From: Treponema sp.
GTDB lineage: Bacteria > Spirochaetota > Spirochaetia > Treponematales > Treponemataceae
DNA: 54,355 nucleotides
Assembly: GCA_018385315.1 (NCBI GenBank)
Contig: JAHAZJ010000156.1
Coordinates: 1-54,355, forward strand
Direction of reading: 5' to 3'
The notes under the pieces were generated by a model. It was given only the letters and a program-made list of their open reading frames with translations. It did not search any database and was not told the origin of the DNA. The first letter of the stretch is position 1. Every line of letters starts with the position of its first letter. Shown here piece by piece: positions 17,503-26,037 of this stretch. A program made the position numbers and the translations under genes.

Positions 17503-17545
17503 ATAATAACTCTATATATTTAGTTTGTCCAATGAAAAAACAAAC
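17503..17545 (-). promoter_or_regulatory. nag operon promoter with inverted repeat
   Basis: On minus, -35 TGGACA (17531-17526), a 17-base spacer and -10 TATTAT (17508-17503) end 6 bases before the GH20 ATG. An inverted repeat, GTTTGT (17523-17528) and ACAAAC (17540-17545), overlaps the -35. It is a plausible operator for the divergent NagC-like ROK regulator, although the arms are short. On the plus strand a perfect -35 TTGACA at 17597-17602 with TACCAT 17 bases on could serve the regulator gene. Confidence 0.5.
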
Positions 17546-17661
17546 ATATTTAAAAAATTTTGCTGAATTCTTGTTATAATTACAGAAAATTCATTATTGA
17601 CATTTTAAATAAGGGGTTTTACCATTGTGATTGTACAAAGCGTGAACTAAGTGAGGGAAAA

Positions 17662-18813
17662 ATGCACATAAATAATGATTTTCAAAGAATATCAAACATT
17701 TCGCAGGCCTTTGAAATTATATGGCGTGAAAAAGAAATAAGCAGAATTGATATTGCCAGAAAATTAAACGCATACAGATCAACTGTTTCAAATATTATTG
17801 ATATTCTTTTGGAAAATAAAATTATTTGTGAAGGGCAAAGAGGTGAAGCTGGAGAAAAAGGCGGTAGAAAACCTATTTATTTGTCAATTAATAAAGCTTT
17901 TGGAGCAATTGCCGGTATTGAACTTCAACCAGAATTTTACAATGTTGTTGTAATAGACTTTAGTGGAGAAACTATTTTTTCATATTCAGAAGAAATAAAT
18001 TTTAAGACACCTGAAGAATATAGTGAGCAAAGTTTTATTACTTTACTAGACAGCATTGTGAATCCTCTTATATCAAAAGTAAAAGAAAAAGGAACAAATC
18101 TTTTGGGAATGAGCCTTGCACTTCCAGGCATTATTGATACTCACAAGGGCGTAATAAGAGATTCTTTTTGTTTTAATCTTAAAAATGTTGATTTCTCTTC
18201 CATATTTTTAAACAGATATAATATCCCGTTGTTAATAGAAAATGATGCAAAATGTTGTGCCTGGCTTCATAAAGGCCAGAGTGAGGCTGTAAAAGATTTT
18301 ATATGTGTTCTTGCCCGGGAACATAAAGTTGAAGGTATAGCAGTAGGTCTTTCTGTTGTTATGAATAATAAAATCATAAATGGACATAATTATGCTGCCG
18401 GAGAATATATTTCAGTTTCCTGGCGCAAAGATAAAAAAGGACAAACAGGATTACCAGAAGCAGTCATTAAAACACTTACATCTGTAGAAGATTCCTATAA
18501 TGAATGGGTAAAAGATTTGTTTTCTACACTTACAGTTATGATTCCTTTACTGGAACCTTGTGAAATTTATCTTCACGGACAGAAACAGGAAAAACGGGAA
18601 AAAATATTAAGTGTTATTTCCCAAGATGTTTCTCAGTTTGAAGGAGCAATGAATAATTATGGTGCCCGTCTTATAATTACAGATGAAGATGGTTTTGAAA
18701 TTGCAGAAGGAGCTGCCCTTATGTATTTGCAAAGATTATTTGAAATGCAATTTTTAACTGATGATTATTTTTATTCTGTTTTGAATTGGGATATTTTATT
18801 TAATCAAAAATAA
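17662..18813 (+). CDS. ROK family transcriptional regulator (NagC-like)
   Basis: This 383-residue protein has an N-terminal winged helix-turn-helix (ISRIDIARKLNAYRSTVSNIIDILLENKII, about 25-55) and a C-terminal ROK domain. The ROK part is degenerate. The conserved NDA of the sugar kinase is kept (LLIENDAKCC), but the zinc motif CxCGxxGC and the GEIGH loop (here AAGEYISVSW) are not. It is therefore a sensor, not a kinase. Start: ATG 17662 has GAGGG just before it; the longer open frame to 17560 has no ribosome site. Its divergence from GH20-nagA-nagB-hexokinase makes it the likely GlcNAc-responsive regulator. Confidence 0.85.
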   Translation: MHINNDFQRISNISQAFEIIWREKEISRIDIARKLNAYRSTVSNIIDILLENKIICEGQRGEAGEKGGRKPIYLSINKAFGAIAGIELQPEFYNVVVIDFSGETIFSYSEEINFKTPEEYSEQSFITLLDSIVNPLISKVKEKGTNLLGMSLALPGIIDTHKGVIRDSFCFNLKNVDFSSIFLNRYNIPLLIENDAKCCAWLHKGQSEAVKDFICVLAREHKVEGIAVGLSVVMNNKIINGHNYAAGEYISVSWRKDKKGQTGLPEAVIKTLTSVEDSYNEWVKDLFSTLTVMIPLLEPCEIYLHGQKQEKREKILSVISQDVSQFEGAMNNYGARLIITDEDGFEIAEGAALMYLQRLFEMQFLTDDYFYSVLNWDILFNQK

Positions 18814-18828
18814 AAAAAGGTGGATAGA

Positions 18829-19467
18829 ATGAAAGATATTGAAATTCGAAATGTTACTGTAACAGATATTCCCCAATTATTTAAAATTTGTCTTAAAACT
18901 GGGGATAATGGAAAGGATGCAACTTCTATATTTAACGATCCATATATTCTTGGACATTACTATGCCGCTCCATATGCTTTATTTGCGGCGGAAACAAGTT
19001 ATGTAGCAATTGATGATTCAACTGGGCTTCCTGCAGGATACATTCTTGGTTGCACAGATACCTTCCTTTTTAATGAACAAAGAAGAACATATCTTAAGTC
19101 TTTGGAAAAATATGTTTGTGAAAATAAAGATAATAAATCTGAATCAGAAGCAAATATTAAAGCAACAATTGCCTCAGACATAAAAAAAACTACTGAAAAA
19201 AAAGAATACAATTCTGAAGAAGAAGAATATTGGATTAATGAATATCCAGCTCACCTTCATATTGATTTACTTCCTGTTTTGCAGGGTTGTGGAATGGGAC
19301 ACAAAATGATGCAGACTTTCTTAAATAACTTGCGCAACCTTGGTGTAAAAGGTGTTCATCTTGGAGTTGGTGGAGAAAATAAACCAGCTTGTGCATTCTA
19401 TGAACGGGAAGGGTTTTCAATTTTAAAGCAGGTTGATTGGGGCTTCTGGCTTGGAATGAAGCTTTAG
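18829..19467 (+). CDS. GNAT acetyltransferase like the O-GlcNAcase C-terminal domain
   Basis: This 212-residue GNAT-fold protein starts with IRNVTVTDIPQLFKICLKTGDNGKDATSIF and continues YVAIDDSTGLPAGYILGCTDT. This pattern recalls the acetyltransferase-like domain at the C-terminus of animal O-GlcNAcase and its free-standing bacterial relatives. The acetyl-CoA loop is QGCGMGHKMM, followed by GVHLGVGGENKPACAFYEREGF. Residues about 100-130 are a lysine/glutamate-rich insertion. Start: ATG 18829 sits 6 bases after AAGGTGG; GTG 18820 is less likely. It follows the ROK regulator by 15 bases, so it probably belongs to GlcNAc metabolism. The acceptor is unknown. Confidence 0.8.
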   Translation: MKDIEIRNVTVTDIPQLFKICLKTGDNGKDATSIFNDPYILGHYYAAPYALFAAETSYVAIDDSTGLPAGYILGCTDTFLFNEQRRTYLKSLEKYVCENKDNKSESEANIKATIASDIKKTTEKKEYNSEEEEYWINEYPAHLHIDLLPVLQGCGMGHKMMQTFLNNLRNLGVKGVHLGVGGENKPACAFYEREGFSILKQVDWGFWLGMKL

Positions 19468-19477
19468 TTCTTTAGTT

Positions 19478-20140
19478 TTAAAGGGATTTTATTGCAAATT
19501 CTACCATTTTAATAGTTTTATTAATGGCATCATTGTCTGTTGGAAGAGCAAATAAAGTTCCGGCACCACTTTCTGGGTTTTGGCGAACAATTTCTTTTCT
19601 GTTTGCAATGTAAAAATCACGCTGCTGAATAATTATGGAAGCAATGGCTGCAGACTTTTCTTTCAGTTCTTTTTCTGAGCAGCTTTGTATTTTTTCAATA
19701 TCCATAAAGGCCTGAAATATTTTACGAAGTTCATCAGTTATTTTTTCATTTTCCGCACGAACAATTTTCAGTGCATCCAGATTAAAATATTGCTCTGTAC
19801 GTACAAAAACATACATTTGAAAAAGAGGTTCTGTTTCGAAAAGGTTAAAATATCGGGTAATCAGTTTTTTTAATAGGGAAAGTAATGTAGTTTTTCCATT
19901 TTTGATGGAGTCTATAGTTTTATCAGATAAAAAACTAACAAGATTTATTTCTTTTCCACATAATTCCAAAGTGGATGAATACATGTTTTCTTTGCTTTCA
20001 AAATGGTTATAAAGAGATGCCTTTTTGATTTCAAGACTATGGGAAATGTCTGCAAGTGAAGTTGCACCAGCACTTTTTTCAAAAGCACTTGCTAAAAAAG
20101 ACTGTATGATTTTTTCTTGAGAAATATTTTTACGACTCAT
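19478..20140 (-). CDS. TetR family transcriptional regulator
   Basis: This 220-residue protein has an N-terminal TetR-type helix-turn-helix (FEKSAGATSLADISHSLEIKKASLYNHFESKENMY, about 18-52) and a variable helical ligand domain. It is divergent from the long-chain acyl-CoA ligase with two inverted repeats between the genes, which fits a FadR/PsrA-like repressor of fatty-acid genes sensing acyl-CoA. The ligand is inference. The 3' end lies 10 bases from the convergent GNAT gene. Confidence 0.88.
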   Translation of the reverse strand: MSRKNISQEKIIQSFLASAFEKSAGATSLADISHSLEIKKASLYNHFESKENMYSSTLELCGKEINLVSFLSDKTIDSIKNGKTTLLSLLKKLITRYFNLFETEPLFQMYVFVRTEQYFNLDALKIVRAENEKITDELRKIFQAFMDIEKIQSCSEKELKEKSAAIASIIIQQRDFYIANRKEIVRQNPESGAGTLFALPTDNDAINKTIKMVEFAIKSL

Positions 20141-20158
20141 AAGTAACTTTATTATCGG

Positions 20159-20178
20159 TAACTACCGCATGTTAGTTA
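20159..20178. promoter_or_regulatory. Inverted repeat upstream of tetR
   Basis: TAACTA (20159-20164) and TAGTTA (20173-20178) are perfect inverted arms spaced by 8 bases, about 20 bases upstream of the tetR start. The TetR protein could use it for autoregulation. It does not share sequence with the stronger palindrome at 20241-20262, so it is less certain. Confidence 0.35.
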
Positions 20179-20227
20179 AGTTCAAATTATCCTTTATTTA
20201 TGATTCTTTACAATTAATATTATTGAG

Positions 20228-20262
20228 TTTATACTTAAAAGACAATATTAGTATATATTGTC
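20228..20262 (+). promoter_or_regulatory. Acyl-CoA ligase promoter with 22-bp TetR operator
   Basis: GACAATAT (20241-20248) and ATATTGTC (20255-20262) are perfect 8-base arms around a 6-base centre, the size and symmetry of a TetR-family operator. A promoter with -35 TTTATA (20228-20233), an 18-17 base spacer and -10 TATATT (about 20252-20257) overlaps the right half. Binding would block transcription of the ligase gene. Confidence 0.6.
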
Positions 20263-20292
20263 ATTTTGTCATTAGTTGATGTGGAGAAAAAC

Positions 20293-22227
20293 ATGGAATT
20301 CGAAGCAAATTGTACAGTACCAAAAATGATTCAGGCTACAGCAGAAAAGTATCCTGAAATTGTAGCACAGTACACAAAAAACAAGAGTGGTGATTTTGAA
20401 CCAATAACATACAGAGAAATGTTCCAAAAAGGAATGGATTTTGGTGCAGCATTGCTTAATATGGGTGTTAAACGAGAACAGCCAATAGGTCTTATTTCTG
20501 ATAACCGTGCGGAATGGCAGCATGCAGATCTTGGTCTTTTATCTATTGGTGCCATTGATGTTCCACGAGGTTGTGATGCAACTATTGTTGATTTGGAAAA
20601 AATCCTAAGTATTACAGAGTGTGAAATTGTAATAGCAGAAAATAATTCTCAGGTTAATAAAATTCTTTCTATAAAGGATAAGCTGCCTGTTGTAAAGAAA
20701 ATTATTCATTTTGAAAATGATATTAAAGATGAAGTTCGTGCAGATGCATCTTCGAAAAATGTTGAACTTTATTACTTCCAGGATCTTCTTGTAGAAGGTC
20801 AGAAATGGAGAATTACAAATAAGAATGTTGTAGAAGAAGAATTGCAAAAAGGTAATAGCGATGATTTGGCTACATACATTTTTACTTCTGGAACTACAGG
20901 TACTCCAAAAGGTGTAATGCTTACACATAGAAACTTCCTTGCTCAGCTTGATGAAATTCCTGAAAGAATTTATTTGAATCCTGGTGATAAGGGGATTGTT
21001 GTTCTTCCAATCTGGCACTCATTTGAACGGGAAGTAGAATATGTTGTAATGTGTCAGGCTGCAACAATTTGTTATTCAAAGCCAATTGGTTCAATTCTTC
21101 TTGCTGATTTAAAGAAACTTAATCCACATGTACTTCCTGCCGTTCCTCGTGTATTTGAAGCAGTATACGATGGCATAATTAAAAAGATGCGTAAAACTGG
21201 TGGCATTGTTTATAAATTGTTTACTTTCTTCTTAAATGTAGCAATAATTCTTAAACGCATGCATAGAAAAATGTTCTGTAAAAATGCCTGCTTCACAAGC
21301 TATAAACCTGTTTTGTGGTGGATACTCTTCTTTATTCCATGGTTATTATTATGGCCTCTTTATGGTTTAGGCAATTTAATTGTTTTCAGAAAAATTAAAG
21401 CCATGCTGGGTACAAACTTCCGTGCAGGTGTTGCAGGTGGTGGAGCCTTCCCTAAAAAGATAGATGAATTCTTCTGGGCAATTGGTGTAAAGGTTGTAGA
21501 AGGATATGGTCTTACAGAAACAGCTCCAATTATTGCAGTTAGACCAATTGCAGATCCAATTTTTAGAACAATTGGTTCACCAATTCGTGGGCTTCAGACT
21601 CGTATTGTTGATCCTGATGGATATATTCTGGAAAGAGGAAAAGAAGGTGTTTTGCAGGTTAAGGGACCAACTGTAATGAAAGGTTATTACAAAAATCCTG
21701 AAAAAACTGCAGAAGCCTTTACTGTAGACGGTTGGCTTGATACTGGAGACCTTGCTGTTATGACTATTCATAATGAATTACAGATTAAAGGTCGTATTAA
21801 AGATACAATTGTTCTTCGTGGTGGAGAAAATCTTGAACCTTTACCAATTGAAACAAAACTTACAGACAGCCGTTATATTAAGGCAGCAGTTGTTCTTGGA
21901 CAGGACCAGAGATATCTTGCCTCTTTAATTCTTGTTGATAAAGATGAAATTTTGAATTATGCCGCTGAAAATGGAATTCAGTATGATACATATGAAAATC
22001 TTCTTGCTTCAGAAGTAATTCAGAGTCTTTACGAAAACGAAATTGCAAACTTAATTAATTCTAAAAACGGATTTAAGATGTTTGAAAGAATCAGTAAATT
22101 TACACTTATTACAAAGGATTTTGAAGTTGGTGTAGAGCTTTCTGCAAAACAGGAAATTATGCGCTTTAGAATTAATGAAATCTACAAAAAAGAAATTGCA
22201 GCAATGTTCCCAGAGGATGAAAAATAA
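20293..22227 (+). CDS. Long-chain acyl-CoA synthetase (AMP-binding)
   Basis: This 644-residue AMP-forming ligase activates fatty acids to acyl-CoA. The P-loop TSGTTGTPKG is at about residue 197, the A5 motif is GYGLTETAP, and the D/R motifs are GWLDTGDLA and KGRIKDTIVLRGGENLEP. A hydrophobic stretch (VLWWILFFIPWLLLWPLYGLGNLIVF, roughly 340-370) inside the ligase fold is typical of the membrane-associated FadD15/FACS group of spirochaetes and Bacteroidetes. Start: ATG 20293 follows GTGGAG by 6 bases; the open frame to a TTG at 20266 has no ribosome site. Regulation by the divergent TetR is likely. Confidence 0.93.
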   Translation: MEFEANCTVPKMIQATAEKYPEIVAQYTKNKSGDFEPITYREMFQKGMDFGAALLNMGVKREQPIGLISDNRAEWQHADLGLLSIGAIDVPRGCDATIVDLEKILSITECEIVIAENNSQVNKILSIKDKLPVVKKIIHFENDIKDEVRADASSKNVELYYFQDLLVEGQKWRITNKNVVEEELQKGNSDDLATYIFTSGTTGTPKGVMLTHRNFLAQLDEIPERIYLNPGDKGIVVLPIWHSFEREVEYVVMCQAATICYSKPIGSILLADLKKLNPHVLPAVPRVFEAVYDGIIKKMRKTGGIVYKLFTFFLNVAIILKRMHRKMFCKNACFTSYKPVLWWILFFIPWLLLWPLYGLGNLIVFRKIKAMLGTNFRAGVAGGGAFPKKIDEFFWAIGVKVVEGYGLTETAPIIAVRPIADPIFRTIGSPIRGLQTRIVDPDGYILERGKEGVLQVKGPTVMKGYYKNPEKTAEAFTVDGWLDTGDLAVMTIHNELQIKGRIKDTIVLRGGENLEPLPIETKLTDSRYIKAAVVLGQDQRYLASLILVDKDEILNYAAENGIQYDTYENLLASEVIQSLYENEIANLINSKNGFKMFERISKFTLITKDFEVGVELSAKQEIMRFRINEIYKKEIAAMFPEDEK

Positions 22228-22258
22228 AATAAGTTCTTAAAACATGTTCTGAATTTTC

Positions 22259-22296
22259 AAAATGGATTGGTTTTCACCAATCCATTTTTTTTCTTC
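22259..22296 (+). terminator. Terminator after the acyl-CoA ligase
   Basis: A perfect 12-bp stem, AAAATGGATTGG / CCAATCCATTTT with a 6-base loop (22259-22288), runs into a T tract. It is a textbook intrinsic terminator 32 bases after the ligase stop. Confidence 0.93.
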
Positions 22297-22360
22297 ACTT
22301 AATTACTATTTTTTATTATCTTTATATTATTAATCATTTAAATATAGAGGCAAAAATAAT

Positions 22361-24331
22361 ATGGCAAAACATGAATTTCAGACAGAAGTTAATCAGCTCC
22401 TTCAATTATTAATCCATTCTCTTTATTCAAATAAAGACATTTTTTTAAGAGAAATTATCTCTAACGGTTCCGATGCATTGGACAAACTTAAGTATCTTTC
22501 TGTATCAGATGATGCATTTAAATCGGTAAAATTTGATCCAAGACTTGATATTCAGTTTGATGAAAAAGCAGGAACTATCACAATCCAGGATTCTGGTATT
22601 GGTATGAACGAAGAAGATTTAACAAATAATCTTGGTACAATTGCCCGTTCTGGTACAAAAGCATTCATGGAAAAACTTACAAATGATGCTTCAAAAAATT
22701 CTAATCTTATTGGTCAGTTTGGTGTAGGTTTCTATTCTGCTTTTATGGCTGCAAGTCATATTGATGTTTATACAAGAAAGGCCGCTGGTGATGGAAAAAT
22801 CTGGCATTGGTCTTCTGATGGTACAAACTCTTATGAAATTGATGAAGTTGCAGCAGATTCTGAAGTTGCAAAAAAATATGGTTTTGATAAAGCTGAATTA
22901 AGTGGCTCTGCAATTGAAATTCACTTAAATGATGACAGCAAAGAATATGCTTCAAGATGGAAGATTGAAGAATTAATTAAACGTTATTCAGATCATATTG
23001 CATTCCCAATTTACCTTCATTATGAACAGAAAAAATATGATGATAAAGGAAAGGAAACTGGCAGTGAATCAAAAGTAGAACAGGTAAACTCAGCATCTGC
23101 TTTGTGGAAACGTTCTAAATCTGAACTTAAAGCAGAAGATTATAATGAATTCTATAAAACAATTGGTCATGATGGACAGGATCCACTTCACTATGTTCAT
23201 ACTCATGCAGAAGGAACTCAGGAATATACAACTTTGTTCTATGTTCCACAGACAGCTCCTTTTGACATGTACCAGGCAGACTACAAAAGCGGTCTTAAAC
23301 TTTATGTAAAACGCGTATTCATTACAGATGATGATCGTGAACTTTTACCAAGCTATCTTCGTTTTGTTCGTGGTATTATCGATTCCGAAGATTTACCTTT
23401 GAATGTAAGCCGTGAAATTCTTCAGCAGAATAAGATTCTTGATACAATTAAAAACAGCTCTGTAAAAAAATTGCTCAGCGAATTTAAGAAAATGGGTGAA
23501 GCTGCAGATAAAGCAAAAAAATCAGAGAATCCAACTGATGATGAAAAGAAAGCTATTGAAAAATGGAATAAGTTTGTAAAGAACTTTAATCGCCCTATGA
23601 AGGAAGGTCTTTATTCAGATTATTCTAATCGAGAAGAGATTGCAGAAATTGTTCGCTTTAAATCTACAGATGAATCTGGAAATGGTGAAGACAAATATAC
23701 AAGTTTTGCAGATTATGTACAGAGAATGAAGCCTGATCAGAAATCTATTTTCTATATTTCTGGAAGTGATGAAAAAAATCTTCGTGCAAATCCATTGCTT
23801 AAAGCTTATGTTGCAAAAGGATTCGAAGTTCTTATTATGGATGATGACATTGATGATATTGTTATTCCAGGTTTTGGAAAATATAAGGATTTTGAGCTTA
23901 AAGCAGTAAATCGTGCTGGTAGCGATGAAGATCTTGGTGGAGATAAAGAAGAAGCTAAAAAGAAAGAAGAAGAATTTAAGCCTGTTGTAGAAAAAATAAA
24001 GAAGGCACTTGGAGAAAAAGTTAAAGAAGTAAAACTTTCAAAAACTCTTTCTGGAGAAAATCCTTCTTGTATCGTAGTTGATGAAAATGATCCTTCTTAT
24101 CAGATGATTCAGATGATGAGAGCTATGGGACAGCCAGGACCTGAATTAAAACCAATTTTGGAAGTAAATGCAGACCATCCAATTCTTGCAAAAATTAAAG
24201 AAACAAGTGATGAAGCTCTTATTTCAGATGTTTCTGAAGTATTGTTCAATCAGGCTTTATTGATTGCTGGAGTTGAAATAAAAGAACCTGCAGAATTTGT
24301 AAAGCATTTGAATAATCTTCTTTCAAAATAA
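22361..24331 (+). CDS. htpG: Molecular chaperone HtpG (Hsp90)
   Basis: This 656-residue cytosolic Hsp90 has the GHKL ATPase motifs LREIISNGSDALDKL (ATP-Mg Asn), DSGIGMN and GQFGVGFYSAF in residues 28-130. The middle domain (catalytic Arg in NVSREILQQNKIL) follows, then a dimerisation domain ending in AEFVKHLNNLLSK. The linker is short, as in bacteria. A Shine-Dalgarno (GAGG, 10 bases before ATG) is present. No CIRCE inverted repeat is visible upstream, so HrcA control is not supported. A strong terminator follows, so the gene is monocistronic. Confidence 0.97.
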   Translation: MAKHEFQTEVNQLLQLLIHSLYSNKDIFLREIISNGSDALDKLKYLSVSDDAFKSVKFDPRLDIQFDEKAGTITIQDSGIGMNEEDLTNNLGTIARSGTKAFMEKLTNDASKNSNLIGQFGVGFYSAFMAASHIDVYTRKAAGDGKIWHWSSDGTNSYEIDEVAADSEVAKKYGFDKAELSGSAIEIHLNDDSKEYASRWKIEELIKRYSDHIAFPIYLHYEQKKYDDKGKETGSESKVEQVNSASALWKRSKSELKAEDYNEFYKTIGHDGQDPLHYVHTHAEGTQEYTTLFYVPQTAPFDMYQADYKSGLKLYVKRVFITDDDRELLPSYLRFVRGIIDSEDLPLNVSREILQQNKILDTIKNSSVKKLLSEFKKMGEAADKAKKSENPTDDEKKAIEKWNKFVKNFNRPMKEGLYSDYSNREEIAEIVRFKSTDESGNGEDKYTSFADYVQRMKPDQKSIFYISGSDEKNLRANPLLKAYVAKGFEVLIMDDDIDDIVIPGFGKYKDFELKAVNRAGSDEDLGGDKEEAKKKEEEFKPVVEKIKKALGEKVKEVKLSKTLSGENPSCIVVDENDPSYQMIQMMRAMGQPGPELKPILEVNADHPILAKIKETSDEALISDVSEVLFNQALLIAGVEIKEPAEFVKHLNNLLSK

Positions 24332-24351
24332 TTTGTTGAATTACAAATAGA

Positions 24352-24408
24352 AAGGGGCTGTCCTTAAAGTTGAAATATTTTCAATAATTAAGGGCAGCCT
24401 TTTTTATG
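24352..24408 (+). terminator. Terminator after htpG
   Basis: A long stem, AAGGGGCTGTCCTTAA with TTAAGGGCAGCCTTTT (one G-U pair), also holds a smaller TTGAAA/TTTCAA hairpin in its loop, and ends in TTTTTT. The stem base AAAGGGGCTGTC recurs in the terminator at 52399-52483. Confidence 0.9.
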
Positions 24409-24438
24409 TTGCGATAAAATATTTTTTTATGATATTAT
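24409..24438 (+). promoter_or_regulatory. plsC-like promoter, predicted leaderless
   Basis: -35 TTGCGA (24409-24414), 18-base spacer and -10 TATTAT (24433-24438) directly follow the htpG terminator. The -10 ends 6 bases before ATG 24445, and no Shine-Dalgarno is possible in the six A/T bases between. Confidence 0.55.
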
Positions 24439-24444
24439 TTATAT

Positions 24445-25179
24445 ATGAAGTTAATTAGTAATCATACACGTATTCTTTTTTGGATGTTAATTAAAAATGT
24501 ACAGACAATTTTTAAGCTTTATCCAAATATGAGAAAAATGGCTAGAACCCCTGAAAAATATACAAAACAGGAATTAGATGATTATGTAGACCTGGTTGTT
24601 GATACAATTATTGAAAAATGTCACTTTCAAATTAATGTTCATGGATTAGAAAACATTCCTGCAGATAAAGGTGTATTGGTTTGTCCAAATCATCAGGAAA
24701 AAACTGATATTGTTGTAATTAGAAAATCTTTTCCTAGACCTATTGGTTATGTAATTGACAGTTTTGCTGCTAAGAGACATTTTTGCAGAGAAATTTGTAG
24801 AATGGTTCCTTCTATTACAATGCCAAAGAACAGCATGAAAGGCATGATTAAAGCAATTGAAAAATTGACAGATGAATTAAAAAATAAAGAAGATTATGTT
24901 ATTTTCCCAGAAGGAAGATATGCTCCAGATTGTAAACATTTACTGCCATTTCTTGGTGGTACTTTTAAGAGTGCATTAAGATCTCATGCACCAATAGTGC
25001 CAACTGCTATAATCAATTCAAATCATGTATTTGATAGAGGTGCTCCAAAACCTTATGTTATAGATGTTTACTACTTGTCACCGATTTTTTATGACGATTA
25101 TAAAGATATGAAAACAAATGATATTGCAGCTTTGGTTCAAAGTAAAGTTCAAGAAGTTGTTGATAAATATCAGAGATAA
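24445..25179 (+). CDS. Lysophospholipid/1-acylglycerol-3-phosphate acyltransferase
   Basis: This 244-residue PlsC-family acyltransferase should make phosphatidic acid from lysophosphatidate and acyl-ACP or acyl-CoA at the inner membrane. The catalytic NHQEKTD (H-x4-D, 82-88) and the FPEGRYAPD motif (about 155-163) are clear. The N-terminus is amphipathic rather than a strong membrane helix. The gene has its own promoter and a predicted leaderless start. The amidohydrolase follows after 48 bases with a separate -10 box. Confidence 0.88.
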   Translation: MKLISNHTRILFWMLIKNVQTIFKLYPNMRKMARTPEKYTKQELDDYVDLVVDTIIEKCHFQINVHGLENIPADKGVLVCPNHQEKTDIVVIRKSFPRPIGYVIDSFAAKRHFCREICRMVPSITMPKNSMKGMIKAIEKLTDELKNKEDYVIFPEGRYAPDCKHLLPFLGGTFKSALRSHAPIVPTAIINSNHVFDRGAPKPYVIDVYYLSPIFYDDYKDMKTNDIAALVQSKVQEVVDKYQR

Positions 25180-25227
25180 TTTTTAGTGGTCTATTAAGAA
25201 TTAATTAAATTCTATATAATACAAAAT

Positions 25228-26010
25228 ATGATTATAGATTTTCACGCTCATTTATATCCAGAAAAAATTGCTGCAAAAGCTAGTAAAGCAATTGGAGATT
25301 TTTATAATACTTCAATGTCATATAACGGAACTGCAGAAGAATTAATTTCAAGTGGTTCAAAAATAGGTGTTACAAAATATCTTGTACATTCCGCTGCAAC
25401 TACAGAAAAACAGGTTCAAACTATTAATGATTTTATAAAATCGGAAGTAGACGCTCATTCGGAATTTGTTGGTTTTGGTACTATCCATCCTGATTATGTT
25501 GATTTTGAAAATGAATTGAAACGTGTTGTAGCAATGGGGTTAAAAGGTGTAAAAATTCATTGCGATTTTCAGCATTTTCAGATTGATTGTGAAAAAATGG
25601 ATCCAATTTACGAAACATTAACACAGATGAAATTACCAATTTTAATTCATGCTGGTGACCAACGTTATGATTATGATGGTCCAAAAAGAATTAGAAATGT
25701 ATTGAAAAAACATCCTGGAATAATAATGATTGCTGCTCATTTTGGTGGATATACTGAATGGGATGAAGCAATGGAATATCTTGTTGGTCAGAATATTTAT
25801 TTTGATACTTCAAGTACAACCTGGAAATGTCCTTATGATAAAGCAAACAAAATGATTAAAGCCCATGGAGCAGATAAATTCTTCTTTGGTTCCGATTTCC
25901 CAATGTGGGATCATGAAGATGAAATGGCTCGCTTTAATAAGCTTGATTTAACGGCAGAGGAAAGGGAAATGATTCTGTACAAGAATGCGCAAAAATTCTT
26001 GGACATTTAA
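25228..26010 (+). CDS. Amidohydrolase-2 family metal-dependent hydrolase
   Basis: This 260-residue TIM-barrel metal hydrolase opens with DFHAHLYP (HxH metal site at residues 5-7). It has GVKIHCDFQHF and ILIHAGDQR (third His), AAHFGGYTEWDEA, and FFGSDFPMWDH with the catalytic Asp. It belongs to the amidohydrolase_2 group that includes decarboxylases (ACMSD, LigW) and uncharacterised hydrolases. Substrate unknown. TATAAT (25215-25220) ends 7 bases before ATG with no Shine-Dalgarno, so the mRNA may be leaderless. Confidence 0.83.
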   Translation: MIIDFHAHLYPEKIAAKASKAIGDFYNTSMSYNGTAEELISSGSKIGVTKYLVHSAATTEKQVQTINDFIKSEVDAHSEFVGFGTIHPDYVDFENELKRVVAMGLKGVKIHCDFQHFQIDCEKMDPIYETLTQMKLPILIHAGDQRYDYDGPKRIRNVLKKHPGIIMIAAHFGGYTEWDEAMEYLVGQNIYFDTSSTTWKCPYDKANKMIKAHGADKFFFGSDFPMWDHEDEMARFNKLDLTAEEREMILYKNAQKFLDI

Positions 26011-26037
26011 TATATTTCAGTTAAAATAGTAATTGAT

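Noticed and set aside
17560..17661. 34-residue N-terminal extension of the ROK regulator
   Set aside because: No ribosome site, and the extension overlaps the divergent promoter region; GAGGG before ATG 17662 decides the start.
20605..21018. 137-residue minus-strand open frame inside the acyl-CoA ligase
   Set aside because: It lies wholly inside a clear gene, has cysteine/phenylalanine-rich shadow composition, and matches no family.
22300..22360. CIRCE (HrcA) element before htpG
   Set aside because: The TTAGCACTC-N9-GAGTGCTAA inverted repeat is absent.
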